DNA from: Clostridia bacterium
GTDB taxonomy: Bacteria > Bacillota > Clostridia > Oscillospirales > QAMX01
Length of the DNA: 45,403 bases
Direction: 5' to 3'
Assembly (NCBI GenBank): GCA_017533425.1
Contig: JAFXIE010000046.1
Span: forward strand, 1-45,403
A program made the position numbers and the translations under genes. Within the stretch, counting starts at the first letter, position 1. Each line of letters starts with the position of its first letter. The notes beneath the pieces are model-generated. The model saw only the letters and a list, made by a program, of their open reading frames with translations, was not told where the DNA came from and made no database searches. Below are positions 38,377-45,403 of the stretch, one piece after another.

Positions 38377-39114
38377 CGCCTCTGCCCCAAGCTCCGGAAA
38401 GTCTCTGTACCCATCCGGGAATCTGACCGTTACCGGCTGCTGCGGATCTCGGATGAGAAGGGTCACATCCGCCGCGGCGGAAAACTGCCTGCCGCCGGCA
38501 TTGCCCGTCAGGGTAAAGGAGAGATTTCCCGCCCGGACATATCCCGCCTCCACGGCAAATTCAATTTCCGCATTTCCGAAGGAAAGGTCGGAAATCTCAT
38601 TTCCCGCAAAGCCTGCAGCAAGCTCGGCAAAGCTTCCGTAGAGGCTCTGAAACTGCGCATCCGTCGGCCGAATGCGGATGAGGGTATCCTCCTCGCGGAC
38701 GATGACCTCCGCCTTCTCCCAGAGATCATTCTGCGCGGGAATCAAGAGCTCCGGCAGGGCGGAGAGCATATCCGAATCCGTATCCTTTACGCGGTATTTC
38801 TCATCCCCGACAACGGTGTAGGTCCACTCACCCTCCCGGTAGATCTCCATGCGCAGTTCCTCCGCCTCCAGCAGACCTGCCATGCGCAGATCCTCTCCCT
38901 GCAGCCCCTCGGCACTGAAATCCAGCGCCACCGGCACCGAGATCGACGTCTCCCCATCCTCAAAATCCAGCCGCAGCTGCATTCTGCCCGAGAGGGCATC
39001 CAGCGCCGCCATATTTTTTGAGGCATCCAGCATAATTTTCTCCGGCGTCATGGCTGCCGTGCAGCCGCAGAGAAGCAATGCCGCCGCAAGCAGAATGAAA
39101 AGCATTCGTTTCAT
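38374..39114 (-). CDS. Lipoprotein, DUF6612/LppX-like
   Basis: The 246-residue protein has a lipoprotein signal (MKRMLFILLAAALLLCGC, lipobox LCGC with the modified Cys at 18). The exported part starts MTPEKIMLDASKNMAALDAL and continues as beta strands with DLRMAGLLEAEELRMEIYREGEWTYTVVGDEKYRV (quoted here as AGLLEAEELRMEIYREGEW and TYTVVGDEKYRV). Helix-then-antiparallel-sheet lipoproteins of this kind resemble LolA/LppX-fold proteins and DUF6612. No enzymatic motif is seen; a role in binding lipid or envelope sensing is speculation. It has no obvious promoter and lies downstream of the terminator of the neighbouring minus-strand operon. Confidence 0.75.
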   Translation of the reverse strand: MKRMLFILLAAALLLCGCTAAMTPEKIMLDASKNMAALDALSGRMQLRLDFEDGETSISVPVALDFSAEGLQGEDLRMAGLLEAEELRMEIYREGEWTYTVVGDEKYRVKDTDSDMLSALPELLIPAQNDLWEKAEVIVREEDTLIRIRPTDAQFQSLYGSFAELAAGFAGNEISDLSFGNAEIEFAVEAGYVRAGNLSFTLTGNAGGRQFSAAADVTLLIRDPQQPVTVRFPDGYRDFPELGAEA

Positions 39115-39160
39115 AAAAAAATCACCTCTTCCCCATTATTCCCGGAAAAGAGGTGATTTT
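39113..39160 (-). terminator. Terminator of the DUF3267-isomerase-DUF3863-like operon
   Basis: AAAATCACCTCTT (39118-39130) pairs with AAGAGGTGATTTT (39148-39160); on the minus strand a T run (39120-39114) follows. It lies about 20 bases after the stop at 39182 and overlaps the start of the lipoprotein gene. Confidence 0.88.
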
Positions 39161-39181
39161 TCTATGCAAATTTTTGAAAAG

Positions 39182-40693
39182 TTACAGTCGGGTCGGGCGG
39201 AGAATGCAGCTCTCCCCCACCGGGGTGATGATAAATTCCCCTGCATCGCCGTCGGCGACGGCGGCATTTTCGATGCGCAGAGCGTAGGCAAAGCCGCGAT
39301 GGTTATAATAGAGAGTGTTATCCTCCCGGCGGATCTCGGTATCGGGCTTTCCGGGGCGGAAGATCAGGCGGGGCGCGCAAACGCACACAGCGTCCTCGCA
39401 GAAGTTCACCCACTTATCTCCCCAGCGCACCGTAAGCTCGCCCTCACCGCGCTTTTCGGCAGAAAACTCGCTTCCCTCGGTATCCAGAATGATGCCGCAG
39501 GTGCGGTCGGTTTTATCCGTCCAGTTCTGGGTGTTCATGAGGGGCAGATTGTCATACACCGCATCAAATGTGGTGCAGACATCCTCAAGATAGCGCTCGG
39601 CATAGCGCTCATCAAAGAGGAAGAAGGCGCGAATGCTCACGCGGTCTTCATGGCGGATGATATTTGCCATGTAATTCTCGCAGTCATAATAGACCGACTG
39701 GACGTCCTCGCCATCCCAGTTATCCAGCGCAACAACCGCGGTGGCCGGCGTCTTGGTGCCGTACATTTTCTTGAAGGCCTCGCCGGTTTTGCTCATTTTT
39801 TCAATGCGGACATCTTTGAGTTCGGCCAGCTCCTCAAACTGCATCCGCAGACCGGGCATGAATTTCTTCCAGCCGAAGCTGTTTTCCTGGCCGAGCTGGG
39901 CATAGGAGAATCCGAGATCCTCATTTTCAAAATAGGTGCGGAAGAACCACCGCACGGCATCGCGGTCCTTTCCGGTATGCCAGATGGGCTCCAGCGTGCA
40001 GGGGGTCACCCTGTTTCGCTCAAAGCTCTGCATGTACTTCTTGTTCTCATAATTATGCACCGGGCAGGGGCCGAGCAGGCGGAGCATGGGCACGTTCACG
40101 CGCTCCTCCGCCGTCTGGGCGGGGGAAAACATATTCTTTCGTGCGGGAAAATAGCCCTGGTTAAAATAGCCGCCGATGAGGGTATAGGCGTCGGTGTTGA
40201 CCTGATCGCGGCAGTTTGCAAAGGCGGAAATGTCATAATGATCGGCAAGGTAGGCAATGGTATGGGAATCCATCAGCCAGCTCGCCACCGTTTTGGGATA
40301 GTATCCGAAAACCTCTTTGAATTTTCTCATGGCCTCGTCGATGAGAAGCTCCCGCTCCCGCGGGGTGTAGGCCATGGAAAAGCCGGGGTTGATATGCCAG
40401 TCCCACTGATACCCAAGCTCGCTGCGGTACGGCAGCCCCACGGCATCGCACAGGGGCTTTACGATCTCATACCACAGACCGAGCTCGGTCTTCTCCGTGG
40501 CCTTTTCCGCAAAGAGCTTCTGATAGCGCTCGGAAATGACGGCATCATACTGCAGGAGAAAGGTGTTTTCATAGCCGTATTCATTGCAGAGATCCAGTTC
40601 CATCTCCGTAGACTCAAATTGATACTCTACGCTGTCGCAATCCATTCGCTCGTCGATATAGCGGACAAAATTCATGATGTTGATGCATTTCAT
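39182..40693 (-). CDS. Large soluble protein, possibly DUF3863/DUF3864-like, sugar-related
   Basis: The 503-residue protein has no signal peptide. It starts with MNFVRYIDERM and ELDLCNEYGYENTFLLQYDAV, which resembles DUF3863 proteins of Bacteroides and Firmicutes; this is a tentative recognition. Further blocks, ELGYQWDWHINPGFSMAYTP, ASWLMDSHTIAYLADHYDI and GGYFNQGYFPARKNMFSP, recall the NodB-like/beta-alpha barrel of family 57- or 38-type glycosidases, with conserved Asp, Trp and His. The last third is a beta-rich domain (EGELTVRWGDKWVNF, TLYYNHRGFAYALRI). AAAGGAG lies 9 bases before the ATG, only four bases after the stop of the upstream isomerase-like gene, so they act together, probably on a sugar. 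Confidence 0.65.
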   Translation of the reverse strand: MKCINIMNFVRYIDERMDCDSVEYQFESTEMELDLCNEYGYENTFLLQYDAVISERYQKLFAEKATEKTELGLWYEIVKPLCDAVGLPYRSELGYQWDWHINPGFSMAYTPRERELLIDEAMRKFKEVFGYYPKTVASWLMDSHTIAYLADHYDISAFANCRDQVNTDAYTLIGGYFNQGYFPARKNMFSPAQTAEERVNVPMLRLLGPCPVHNYENKKYMQSFERNRVTPCTLEPIWHTGKDRDAVRWFFRTYFENEDLGFSYAQLGQENSFGWKKFMPGLRMQFEELAELKDVRIEKMSKTGEAFKKMYGTKTPATAVVALDNWDGEDVQSVYYDCENYMANIIRHEDRVSIRAFFLFDERYAERYLEDVCTTFDAVYDNLPLMNTQNWTDKTDRTCGIILDTEGSEFSAEKRGEGELTVRWGDKWVNFCEDAVCVCAPRLIFRPGKPDTEIRREDNTLYYNHRGFAYALRIENAAVADGDAGEFIITPVGESCILRPTRL

Positions 40694-40697
40694 GGTT

Positions 40698-41507
40698 TTA
40701 ATCTCCTTTATGTCTCAGCATATCCCGCAGCCGGCTTACGGCAGCGAAGGCACGCCGCAGGTATTCCTCGCAGCCCATCCCGGCATAATAATCCGGCCGG
40801 GGGCCGGAAAGCTCCAGCGTCAGCGGGCCGCAATATTCATTCTCCGCAAGGTGGCGAACGCGGGCAGAAAAATCAATGCCGCCATCAAAGGGAATGAGAT
40901 GAATATCCCCGTTATGCACGCAGAAGTTGTCGTGGATGTGGGTGTAGACCGCCTTTTTGCCAAACATCGGCATATAGGCAAAGCCGGGACCAAGGGCGGA
41001 TTCATGCCCCATATCCCAGCAGAAGCGCACATTTGGCACATCCGCATAGGTTTCAAACATATATGCGAGGTTTGCAAGCTTTCTCTGGTTCTCCAGGGCA
41101 AGGGTCACACCGAGCTTCACCGCGCAATTCACCAGCCGGTCATACCGCGCCCGGCCGATATCGGTGATGGGGGGCGCCGCATCGCCGGAGCTCATATGCA
41201 TGACCACAACGGGAATGCCGTGGTCAGCGGCATCCTTGAGGGTATCGCAGAATTCCGCAAGCACCGCATCGCCCTTTTCTCCCGGAAGCCACATCTCGTT
41301 TACCGGGGCATAGGGCGCATGCAGCGAGGAGTAGGTCAGCCCGTGCTTTGCGGCAAGGCTTGCAAAAAGCGCCGTCTCTTCCCTGTCCCGGCGGACGGAA
41401 AAGAAGCCGTCAAAGCCGATTTCCGCAATCAACCGGCAGAATTCTTCCCGGGTCAGGCCGTATTTTGTTTCATAATCCCAGTAGTAGTTGGTTCCCAGCG
41501 GATTCAT
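40698..41507 (-). CDS. Sugar phosphate isomerase/epimerase-like protein (second copy)
   Basis: The 269-residue TIM-barrel protein has the xylose-isomerase-like pattern of metal-binding strand ends: YSSLHAPYAP (His), VVVMHMSSGD (His), VTLALENQRK (Glu), RFCWDMGHES (Asp, His), YTHIHDNF (His) and LTLELSG (Glu). The substrate is unknown. The start at 41507 is preceded by AAGGA, eight bases away, which overlaps the stop of the DUF3267 gene; ATG 41516 lies inside that Shine-Dalgarno region. It has only weak likeness to the protein at 15410-16219. The next gene begins four bases after its stop. Confidence 0.87.
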   Translation of the reverse strand: MNPLGTNYYWDYETKYGLTREEFCRLIAEIGFDGFFSVRRDREETALFASLAAKHGLTYSSLHAPYAPVNEMWLPGEKGDAVLAEFCDTLKDAADHGIPVVVMHMSSGDAAPPITDIGRARYDRLVNCAVKLGVTLALENQRKLANLAYMFETYADVPNVRFCWDMGHESALGPGFAYMPMFGKKAVYTHIHDNFCVHNGDIHLIPFDGGIDFSARVRHLAENEYCGPLTLELSGPRPDYYAGMGCEEYLRRAFAAVSRLRDMLRHKGD

Positions 41508-41512
41508 TTCTT

Positions 41513-42100
41513 TCATCCTTCCCGCACTTTGGCATAAACGCGCATGCCTGTGCCGTGGTCGCGCACCAGTATATCCCCGGGCAGGCGCAGGAATCGGAGA
41601 GTGACATAAAAATCGCCCGCGGCGCCGGAAATATTGATGATCTGCAGGATCCAGACAATCCAGAACCATTCCACCGGCACAAGGGGGTTGACAAGGGCGA
41701 TCACCGACCCCAGAAGGACAACCGGCGCCAGCGCGATGAAAATATAGGGCACCTTGGGGTAATAGTCGTCGCTGCCGGCAAAGGCATACATGCCCGTGAA
41801 GCCGTAACGAATCTTCTTCGTGCCGCAGAGCTTCATGGCAATGCCATGGGTAAGCTCATGGAGCACCATATATAGAACCATCAGCACAAGAAGAGCCGCA
41901 AACCGCAGCCCGTAGGCCAGCAGCCCCTGCTCCATGGAAAACATGCTGCCGATGGGGACGACAAAATGCATCGGCACCGCCATCAGGACACCAATAAGCA
42001 CCGCCAGCAGATTGACAAAGAGCATCAGCTTCTTATCCTTCTGCAGATCCACACACAGGATTTCGCCATAGCCTTCGGGTAGGTTATTGTATACTCGCAT
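41513..42100 (-). CDS. DUF3267 putative zincin peptidase
   Basis: The 195-residue membrane protein contains HELTH (HExxH) in the third hydrophobic segment (VLYMVLHELTHGIAMKL), the zinc-binding motif of site-2-protease-like DUF3267 enzymes, and a further Asp/Asn-containing segment (NISGAAGDFYVTLRFLRLP) near the end. Four or five membrane helices surround it. It might be an intramembrane protease, but family members are not well characterised. ATG 42100 follows GGAGAAG by about eight bases; seven further codons upstream to 42121 are unlikely. It is the first gene of the three-gene operon with its own promoter. Confidence 0.85.
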   Translation of the reverse strand: MRVYNNLPEGYGEILCVDLQKDKKLMLFVNLLAVLIGVLMAVPMHFVVPIGSMFSMEQGLLAYGLRFAALLVLMVLYMVLHELTHGIAMKLCGTKKIRYGFTGMYAFAGSDDYYPKVPYIFIALAPVVLLGSVIALVNPLVPVEWFWIVWILQIINISGAAGDFYVTLRFLRLPGDILVRDHGTGMRVYAKVREG

Positions 42101-42135
42101 TTTGGTTTCTTCTCCACACATAGAGATTTTAAACT

Positions 42136-42164
42136 ATTATACTACAGAAACAGAGCCTGCGCAA
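42136..42164 (-). promoter_or_regulatory. Promoter of the DUF3267 operon
   Basis: Minus strand: TTGCGC (42164-42159), 17-base spacer, TATAAT (42141-42136). The -35 lies inside the hairpin at 42153-42173. Confidence 0.72.
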
Positions 42165-42173
42165 GGCAGGCTC
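42153..42173 (-). terminator. Weak terminator of the M20 operon, overlapping the next promoter
   Basis: GAGCCTGC (42153-42160) pairs with GCAGGCTC (42166-42173), 5-base loop; TGTTTCT follows on the minus strand. It lies 18 bases after the M20 peptidase stop. Confidence 0.55.
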
Positions 42174-42190
42174 CGAATACCCATCTAATA

Positions 42191-43627
42191 TTACAGCGAG
42201 CGCATCAGACGGATAAAGAACTCCACCGAGCGATGCAGACAGTCAATGCGGATTCGCTCATTGTTTCCGTGGATGGTTGCGCGCTCCTCTGCGGTGAGGT
42301 CCATAGCGGAAAAGCGGTAAACCCGGTTGCAGATGCGATCGTAATGGCGGCTGTCGGAGCACTGCACCATGAGGTAGGGGGAAACGAGGCAGCCCTGCCA
42401 GGTGGCAGAAACTGCGGCCTCCACCTTTCGGTAGGCATCGCACTCCGTCTCGGAAATCCGGCTGGGATTCATGCCGTCAATCGCAGAAACCTCGACTGTG
42501 GAATCCTTCAGGCAATCGTTGAGATAGGAAAGGGCAGAATCCGTCGTATCGCAGGGGTTCAGCCGCAGATTTGCCACCATTTCCGCCTTCGGCGGTATGA
42601 CATTCGGCGCATTGGATCCCTTCATCTGGGTGAAGGCAACCGTAGTGCGCATCAGCGCGTTGAGCTCGCCGCCGCTCATGCGGCAGATGATATCCAGCAC
42701 CGGCGCAAAGAGCCAGAGGTTTGCAAAAATCATCCGATACACAAAGGTGGAATGCCGGCCGAGGGTATCAAAGAGCTTTTCCACCGGTGGGGTAACATGG
42801 AAGGCAAAGGGCTTATTCAAAATGCGCAGGCAGGCGCGGGACAGGCGCTCCACCGGGGAACCGGGGCGAGGTGCTGATGCATGGCCGCCGCCGGAGGCCA
42901 CCGTAAATTTTGCGTTGATCATGCCCTTTTCGGCAATGCCGATCAGTCCGCAGGGAGCCGAAACGCCGGGGAACACATTTTCCACCACGGCGCCGCCTTC
43001 ATCCAGCACCAGATCCGGGGTGATCTTCTCCTGCTCAAACCACTCCACAATGCGCAGCGCGCCGGGACCGTTGATCTCCTCCCCGCCGGAGAAGGCAAAA
43101 TAGACATCCTTTTCCGGCTGGAAACCCGAGGCAATCAGGGCATCCGCCGCGGAGAGAATGCCGTTCATGGTCACCTTGGTATCGAGCGTTCCGCGTCCCC
43201 AGAGTACGCCGTCCTCGATCTGCGCTTCAAAGGCGGGCTTATCCCAGCTCTCCGCATCCACCGGCACGACATCGTAATGAGCCATCAGGACGGAAGGATT
43301 GCCTTCTTCCCTGCCCTTCCAGCGAAGGAGCAGCGCCCTGTCGGGAAGCTTTCCTGCCGCACAGGCAGAAAAAACATTGGGATAGAGTTTCGGCAGGATG
43401 GACAGAAGCTTTTCGAACTCCGCATCGTCCTCTTCTTCCTTATTCCGGCTGGAGACCGTTCTGCAGCGCACCAGCGCCTGCAGGCATTTTACCGCACGCT
43501 CGCGGTCAAATTCTACCGGCTCGGCGGGGATTTCCTCCCGCTCCTCCGGCTTGAAGCGCAGGGTACGCACAACAACCACAGCAGCAAGGGCCAAGAGAGC
43601 CGCAAGCAGCAAAAGTAAGATCCACAT
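42191..43627 (-). CDS. M20 family metallopeptidase with N-terminal membrane anchor
   Basis: The 478-residue protein begins with a hydrophobic helix (MWILLLLLAALLALAAVVVV) and then the M20/carboxypeptidase-S fold with its two-metal ligands: MAHYDVVPVD (His), GRGTLDTK (Asp), SGGEEINGPG (catalytic Glu and ligand Glu), LVLDEGGAV (Asp) and the late His in CSDSRHYDRICN. Its closest known type is PM20D1/CPS-1-like peptidases or N-acyl amino acid hydrolases. Substrate is unknown. The ATG at 43627 lies three bases after the stop of the upstream membrane protein gene, with only a weak AAAGG, so coupling is likely. It is the last gene of the operon with two membrane proteins. Confidence 0.9.
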   Translation of the reverse strand: MWILLLLLAALLALAAVVVVRTLRFKPEEREEIPAEPVEFDRERAVKCLQALVRCRTVSSRNKEEEDDAEFEKLLSILPKLYPNVFSACAAGKLPDRALLLRWKGREEGNPSVLMAHYDVVPVDAESWDKPAFEAQIEDGVLWGRGTLDTKVTMNGILSAADALIASGFQPEKDVYFAFSGGEEINGPGALRIVEWFEQEKITPDLVLDEGGAVVENVFPGVSAPCGLIGIAEKGMINAKFTVASGGGHASAPRPGSPVERLSRACLRILNKPFAFHVTPPVEKLFDTLGRHSTFVYRMIFANLWLFAPVLDIICRMSGGELNALMRTTVAFTQMKGSNAPNVIPPKAEMVANLRLNPCDTTDSALSYLNDCLKDSTVEVSAIDGMNPSRISETECDAYRKVEAAVSATWQGCLVSPYLMVQCSDSRHYDRICNRVYRFSAMDLTAEERATIHGNNERIRIDCLHRSVEFFIRLMRSL

Positions 43628-43630
43628 CGT

Positions 43631-44302
43631 TTACAGCCAGCCTTTCTTATACATGATCCGCGCCACCGCCACCGTAAACACAACGCCGACGGGCACCATA
43701 ATTCCGACCGTTCCCGCATTGAGGGCAGGAACCGTAACAAAGAGCGCCAGCATGAGGATAATGGGCGCGATGGAGAGCTTTGCATTCTTGGAGATGAATA
43801 CCACCGCGAGACCTCCAAAGAGAGCCGGGAGGATCATATCAAAGGCGGGTTTCAGCACGGGAGATTCCAGAACCGGGGTCAGAGGAACAATACAAACGAC
43901 GCCGACGATGATGATCAGGGTCGTTACAATGCTGGAGACGGCGATGGCAATGGTAGAGATGACCTCCCCCTCCTCCGAGCTTGCCTTGACCTTGGCGCGC
44001 TCCATGGCGTCAATGGCGCAGGGCAGCTTCAGATTGGAGATATTTCCCGTAATGAAGGAAAGATAGGTTCCGCCGGCGCCGAGCATGGGAACATAGGTAA
44101 AGATCTCAACAAGTCCCACCGCCCAGTACATGGGCGCCGTGGCAATGATACCCTTTGCCAGAACCTTCAGATCGGGCGAGGTGCCGAAGATCAGCATCAC
44201 CAGGGCAGGAAAAAGCAGGATAACGCCGCCAACAACAATGCCCCAGATGCGGCCGTCGCGATGGACGCTGTCCATATACGATAGATTTCTGTTCGCTTTC
44301 AT
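43631..44302 (-). CDS. Multi-spanning membrane protein, partner of DUF5058
   Basis: The 223-residue protein is not recognised by family name. It has six to seven hydrophobic segments (for example IWGIVVGGVILLFPALVMLI and VVTTLIIIVGVVCIVPL) and a conserved-looking loop YVPMLGAGGTYLSFITGNISNLKLP with a Gly-rich turn and an Asn-Ile-Ser-Asn stretch (quoted as PMLGAGGTYLSFITGN). The Gly/Asn-rich loop between helices is what one would expect in a transporter. AGGAGG is seven bases before the ATG at 44302. The upstream gene stops 13 bases earlier; the two together with M20 form one operon. Confidence 0.75.
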   Translation of the reverse strand: MKANRNLSYMDSVHRDGRIWGIVVGGVILLFPALVMLIFGTSPDLKVLAKGIIATAPMYWAVGLVEIFTYVPMLGAGGTYLSFITGNISNLKLPCAIDAMERAKVKASSEEGEVISTIAIAVSSIVTTLIIIVGVVCIVPLTPVLESPVLKPAFDMILPALFGGLAVVFISKNAKLSIAPIILMLALFVTVPALNAGTVGIMVPVGVVFTVAVARIMYKKGWL

Positions 44303-44315
44303 GCGCACCCCTCCT

Positions 44316-45050
44316 TTAACCCAAAAGATTGGTAAAGGGAATGGCCGAGGCCATACCGATCACCAGGCTGAGGGGCAGGGCGTAATCCTCCAGCCAGCGA
44401 ATGCGGAATTTTTTGGCAGAAAGGCCGCAGACGGCCATCACCAGGGCGGATACGACCATCACGCAGACGGGGATGAGACCGCGGGTCTCCCCCTTTGCCA
44501 CGAGGCCGACATCGCAGAAGACATATCCGAGGAAGGCGGAGATCATGCCGAGGAACATGGCGTTGTTGAAGATCTCTCCCCACTTTTTGTCCTTCATGCC
44601 CATCTTGAGCATACCGGTCTGAATGCGCTTTGTCAGGAAGGGAACGAGAATCAGACCGGCGGCAATGCCAATGGTCATAACCCAGAGAACGGTGACGAAA
44701 ACGGAAGGATCTGTGATGGTTTCGCTGCCGGAGAGGCCGGCGGCGGTCAGCGCATTCTGCGCGGCAACATTTTCATAGGTGATCGATCCGATGACCGACA
44801 GCCGCAGCCATGGCAGCGCAATGCCGAGGGACTTTGAGAGCACCACCACACCCACAAGAATGGAGACGGCTGGCGCAACCGTGAAAAGAGCCGCCGAAGA
44901 AACCGTCGCCTTGACCGTCGCAGAAGAAATGCCCAGCTCCTTTGCCCGGCGGCAGGCCTTCAGCAGGAAATAAACCGACTGCGCCAGCACCACAGCAATA
45001 ATTGCTCCGACAATCACAAAGAGTATCGGATGATTTACACTGAATTTCAA
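44316..45050 (-). CDS. DUF5058 family membrane protein
   Basis: The 244-residue protein, TTG start at 45050 with AGGAGG nine bases upstream, has six or more helices: FVIVGAIIAVVLAQSVYFLL, AALFTVAPAVSILVGVVVLS, VFVTVLWVMTIGIAAGLIL, MISAFLGYVFCDVGLV, LIPVCVMVVSALVMAVCGL and ALPLSLVIGMASAIPF. The loop between helices one and two (KACRRAKELGISSATVKAT) and the sequence VAPAVSILVGVVVLSKSLG are typical of DUF5058. Function is unknown. The frame is open to 45110 but the region upstream contains the promoter. Next to an M20 peptidase, transport of a peptide-like or acyl-amino-acid substrate is a fair guess. Confidence 0.82.
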   Translation of the reverse strand: MKFSVNHPILFVIVGAIIAVVLAQSVYFLLKACRRAKELGISSATVKATVSSAALFTVAPAVSILVGVVVLSKSLGIALPWLRLSVIGSITYENVAAQNALTAAGLSGSETITDPSVFVTVLWVMTIGIAAGLILVPFLTKRIQTGMLKMGMKDKKWGEIFNNAMFLGMISAFLGYVFCDVGLVAKGETRGLIPVCVMVVSALVMAVCGLSAKKFRIRWLEDYALPLSLVIGMASAIPFTNLLG

Positions 45051-45081
45051 AAGATTGCTCCTCCTGTATTTTCTTATGTTA

Positions 45082-45110
45082 ATTATATAATCGAGAGACC
45101 CGATTGTCAA
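45082..45110 (-). promoter_or_regulatory. Consensus promoter of the DUF5058-M20 operon
   Basis: Minus strand: TTGACA (45110-45105), 17-base spacer, TATAAT (45087-45082), a perfect sigma-A match about 30 bases ahead of the TTG start. Confidence 0.92.
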
Positions 45111-45121
45111 ACCCCGTTAAG

Positions 45122-45153
45122 AAAAAAAATCCCCCTTACGCAAAGGGGGATTT
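45122..45153 (-). terminator. Terminator of the phosphatase-like gene
   Basis: AAATCCCCCTT (45127-45137) pairs with AAGGGGGATTT (45143-45153); on the minus strand a run of eight T (45129-45122) overlaps the end of the stem. Confidence 0.9.
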
Positions 45154-45160
45154 CGCATAC

Positions 45161-45403
45161 TTACTTTTCAAGGTAAATTGCCTGAATAGATTCAATTTCT
45201 GCCGCAGTAATTCCCAGGGAAAGCAAATAGTTTTCCACCTTTTCCTGCATGCTATCTCCCGGCAGGAGACGCAACTCCGCGATCAGTGCATTGATATCGT
45301 CATTTTTCAGCCATTCATGATAGAGGGCGGACAGACGGTATTCCGCGAGCAAATCCTCCTCACGCATCCCAAGCAGTGCACCCAGCAGATATACATATGT
45401 ACC
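45161..45403 (-). CDS. Tyrosine-protein phosphatase-like protein, C-terminal end (5' part outside window)
   Basis: The frame continues past the apparent ATG at 45367 to the window edge and reads GTYVYLLGALLGMREEDLLAEYRLS, here split as GTYVYLLGALLG and MREEDLLAEYRLS. This matches the segment just after the P-loop (..DRTGT..) of Y-phosphatase-3-type enzymes, where a helix with LLG-LLG is followed by EEDI..DY.LS. The remaining 55 residues (LRLLPGDSMQEKVENYLLSLGITAAEIESIQ) form the usual C-terminal helices. The catalytic Cys would lie a few codons outside the window. About 80 residues are visible. The terminator at 45122-45153 follows the stop. Confidence 0.78.
   Translation of the reverse strand, partial: GTYVYLLGALLGMREEDLLAEYRLSALYHEWLKNDDINALIAELRLLPGDSMQEKVENYLLSLGITAAEIESIQAIYLEK

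Overview
The window looks like a chromosomal stretch from a moderately GC-rich Clostridia-class Firmicute, probably a gut member of the Oscillospirales or a relative. This is inferred from the gene content: infC-rpmI-rplT behind an L20-type leader with a non-ATG infC start, meso-diaminopimelate dehydrogenase, a CotF-like ferritin-fold coat protein, a clostridial type IV pilus cluster, an ECF-type S component and many strong sigma-A-like promoters. No phage, insertion sequence, CRISPR array or rRNA was seen. The only mobile-looking traces are a scar beside a tRNA-Leu gene and one short palindromic repeat.

Layout. 1-2140: end of an SPFH/stomatin-like protein, the autoregulated translation operon infC-rpmI-rplT, and a 52-residue rubredoxin. 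2185-5040: DUF5662 protein and ddh (minus), then a pair of half-size chromate-type transporters (plus). 5098-6400: a cobalamin riboswitch driving a DUF4430 lipoprotein and an ECF S component. 6396-10020: a MATE exporter and a PAS-GAF-GGDEF-EAL protein. 10143-10838: tRNA-Leu(CAA), a repeat-rich scar and an internally deleted HAD phosphatase gene. 10901-13478: glutamate symporter and a PlsC-like acyltransferase with a zinc ribbon. 13655-18421: plus-strand carbohydrate block (alpha/beta esterase, TIM-barrel isomerase-like protein, GH36 alpha-galactosidase). 18639-23596: minus-strand run of GH94 protein, GNAT, asnA, MBL hydrolase and an AT-rich Nudix gene. 23735-24187: coat protein. 24230-29027: type IV pilus-type operon headed by a transglutaminase lipoprotein and ended by pilT. 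29138-36910: hisS-aspS followed by a Gld-like ABC system and a DUF4340 protein. 37154-38320: Gfo/Idh/MocA oxidoreductase. 38374-42100: lipoprotein, a large probable sugar-related protein, a second TIM-barrel protein and a DUF3267 zincin. 42191-45050: an M20 peptidase with two multi-spanning membrane proteins including DUF5058. 45161-45403: the C-terminal end of a tyrosine-phosphatase-like protein cut by the window edge.

How the parts work together. Housekeeping genes (IF3, L35, L20, HisRS, AspRS, AsnA, Ddh) are interspersed with scavenging functions: B12 capture, alpha-galactoside and beta-glucan breakdown, glutamate uptake and peptide processing. Most gene junctions inside operons are overlaps or gaps of a few bases, so translational coupling is common. 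The least understood assemblies are the B12-controlled DUF4430/ECF-S pair, the transglutaminase-pilus operon, the Gld-like ABC/DUF4340 module attached to hisS-aspS, and the M20/DUF5058/membrane-protein operon.
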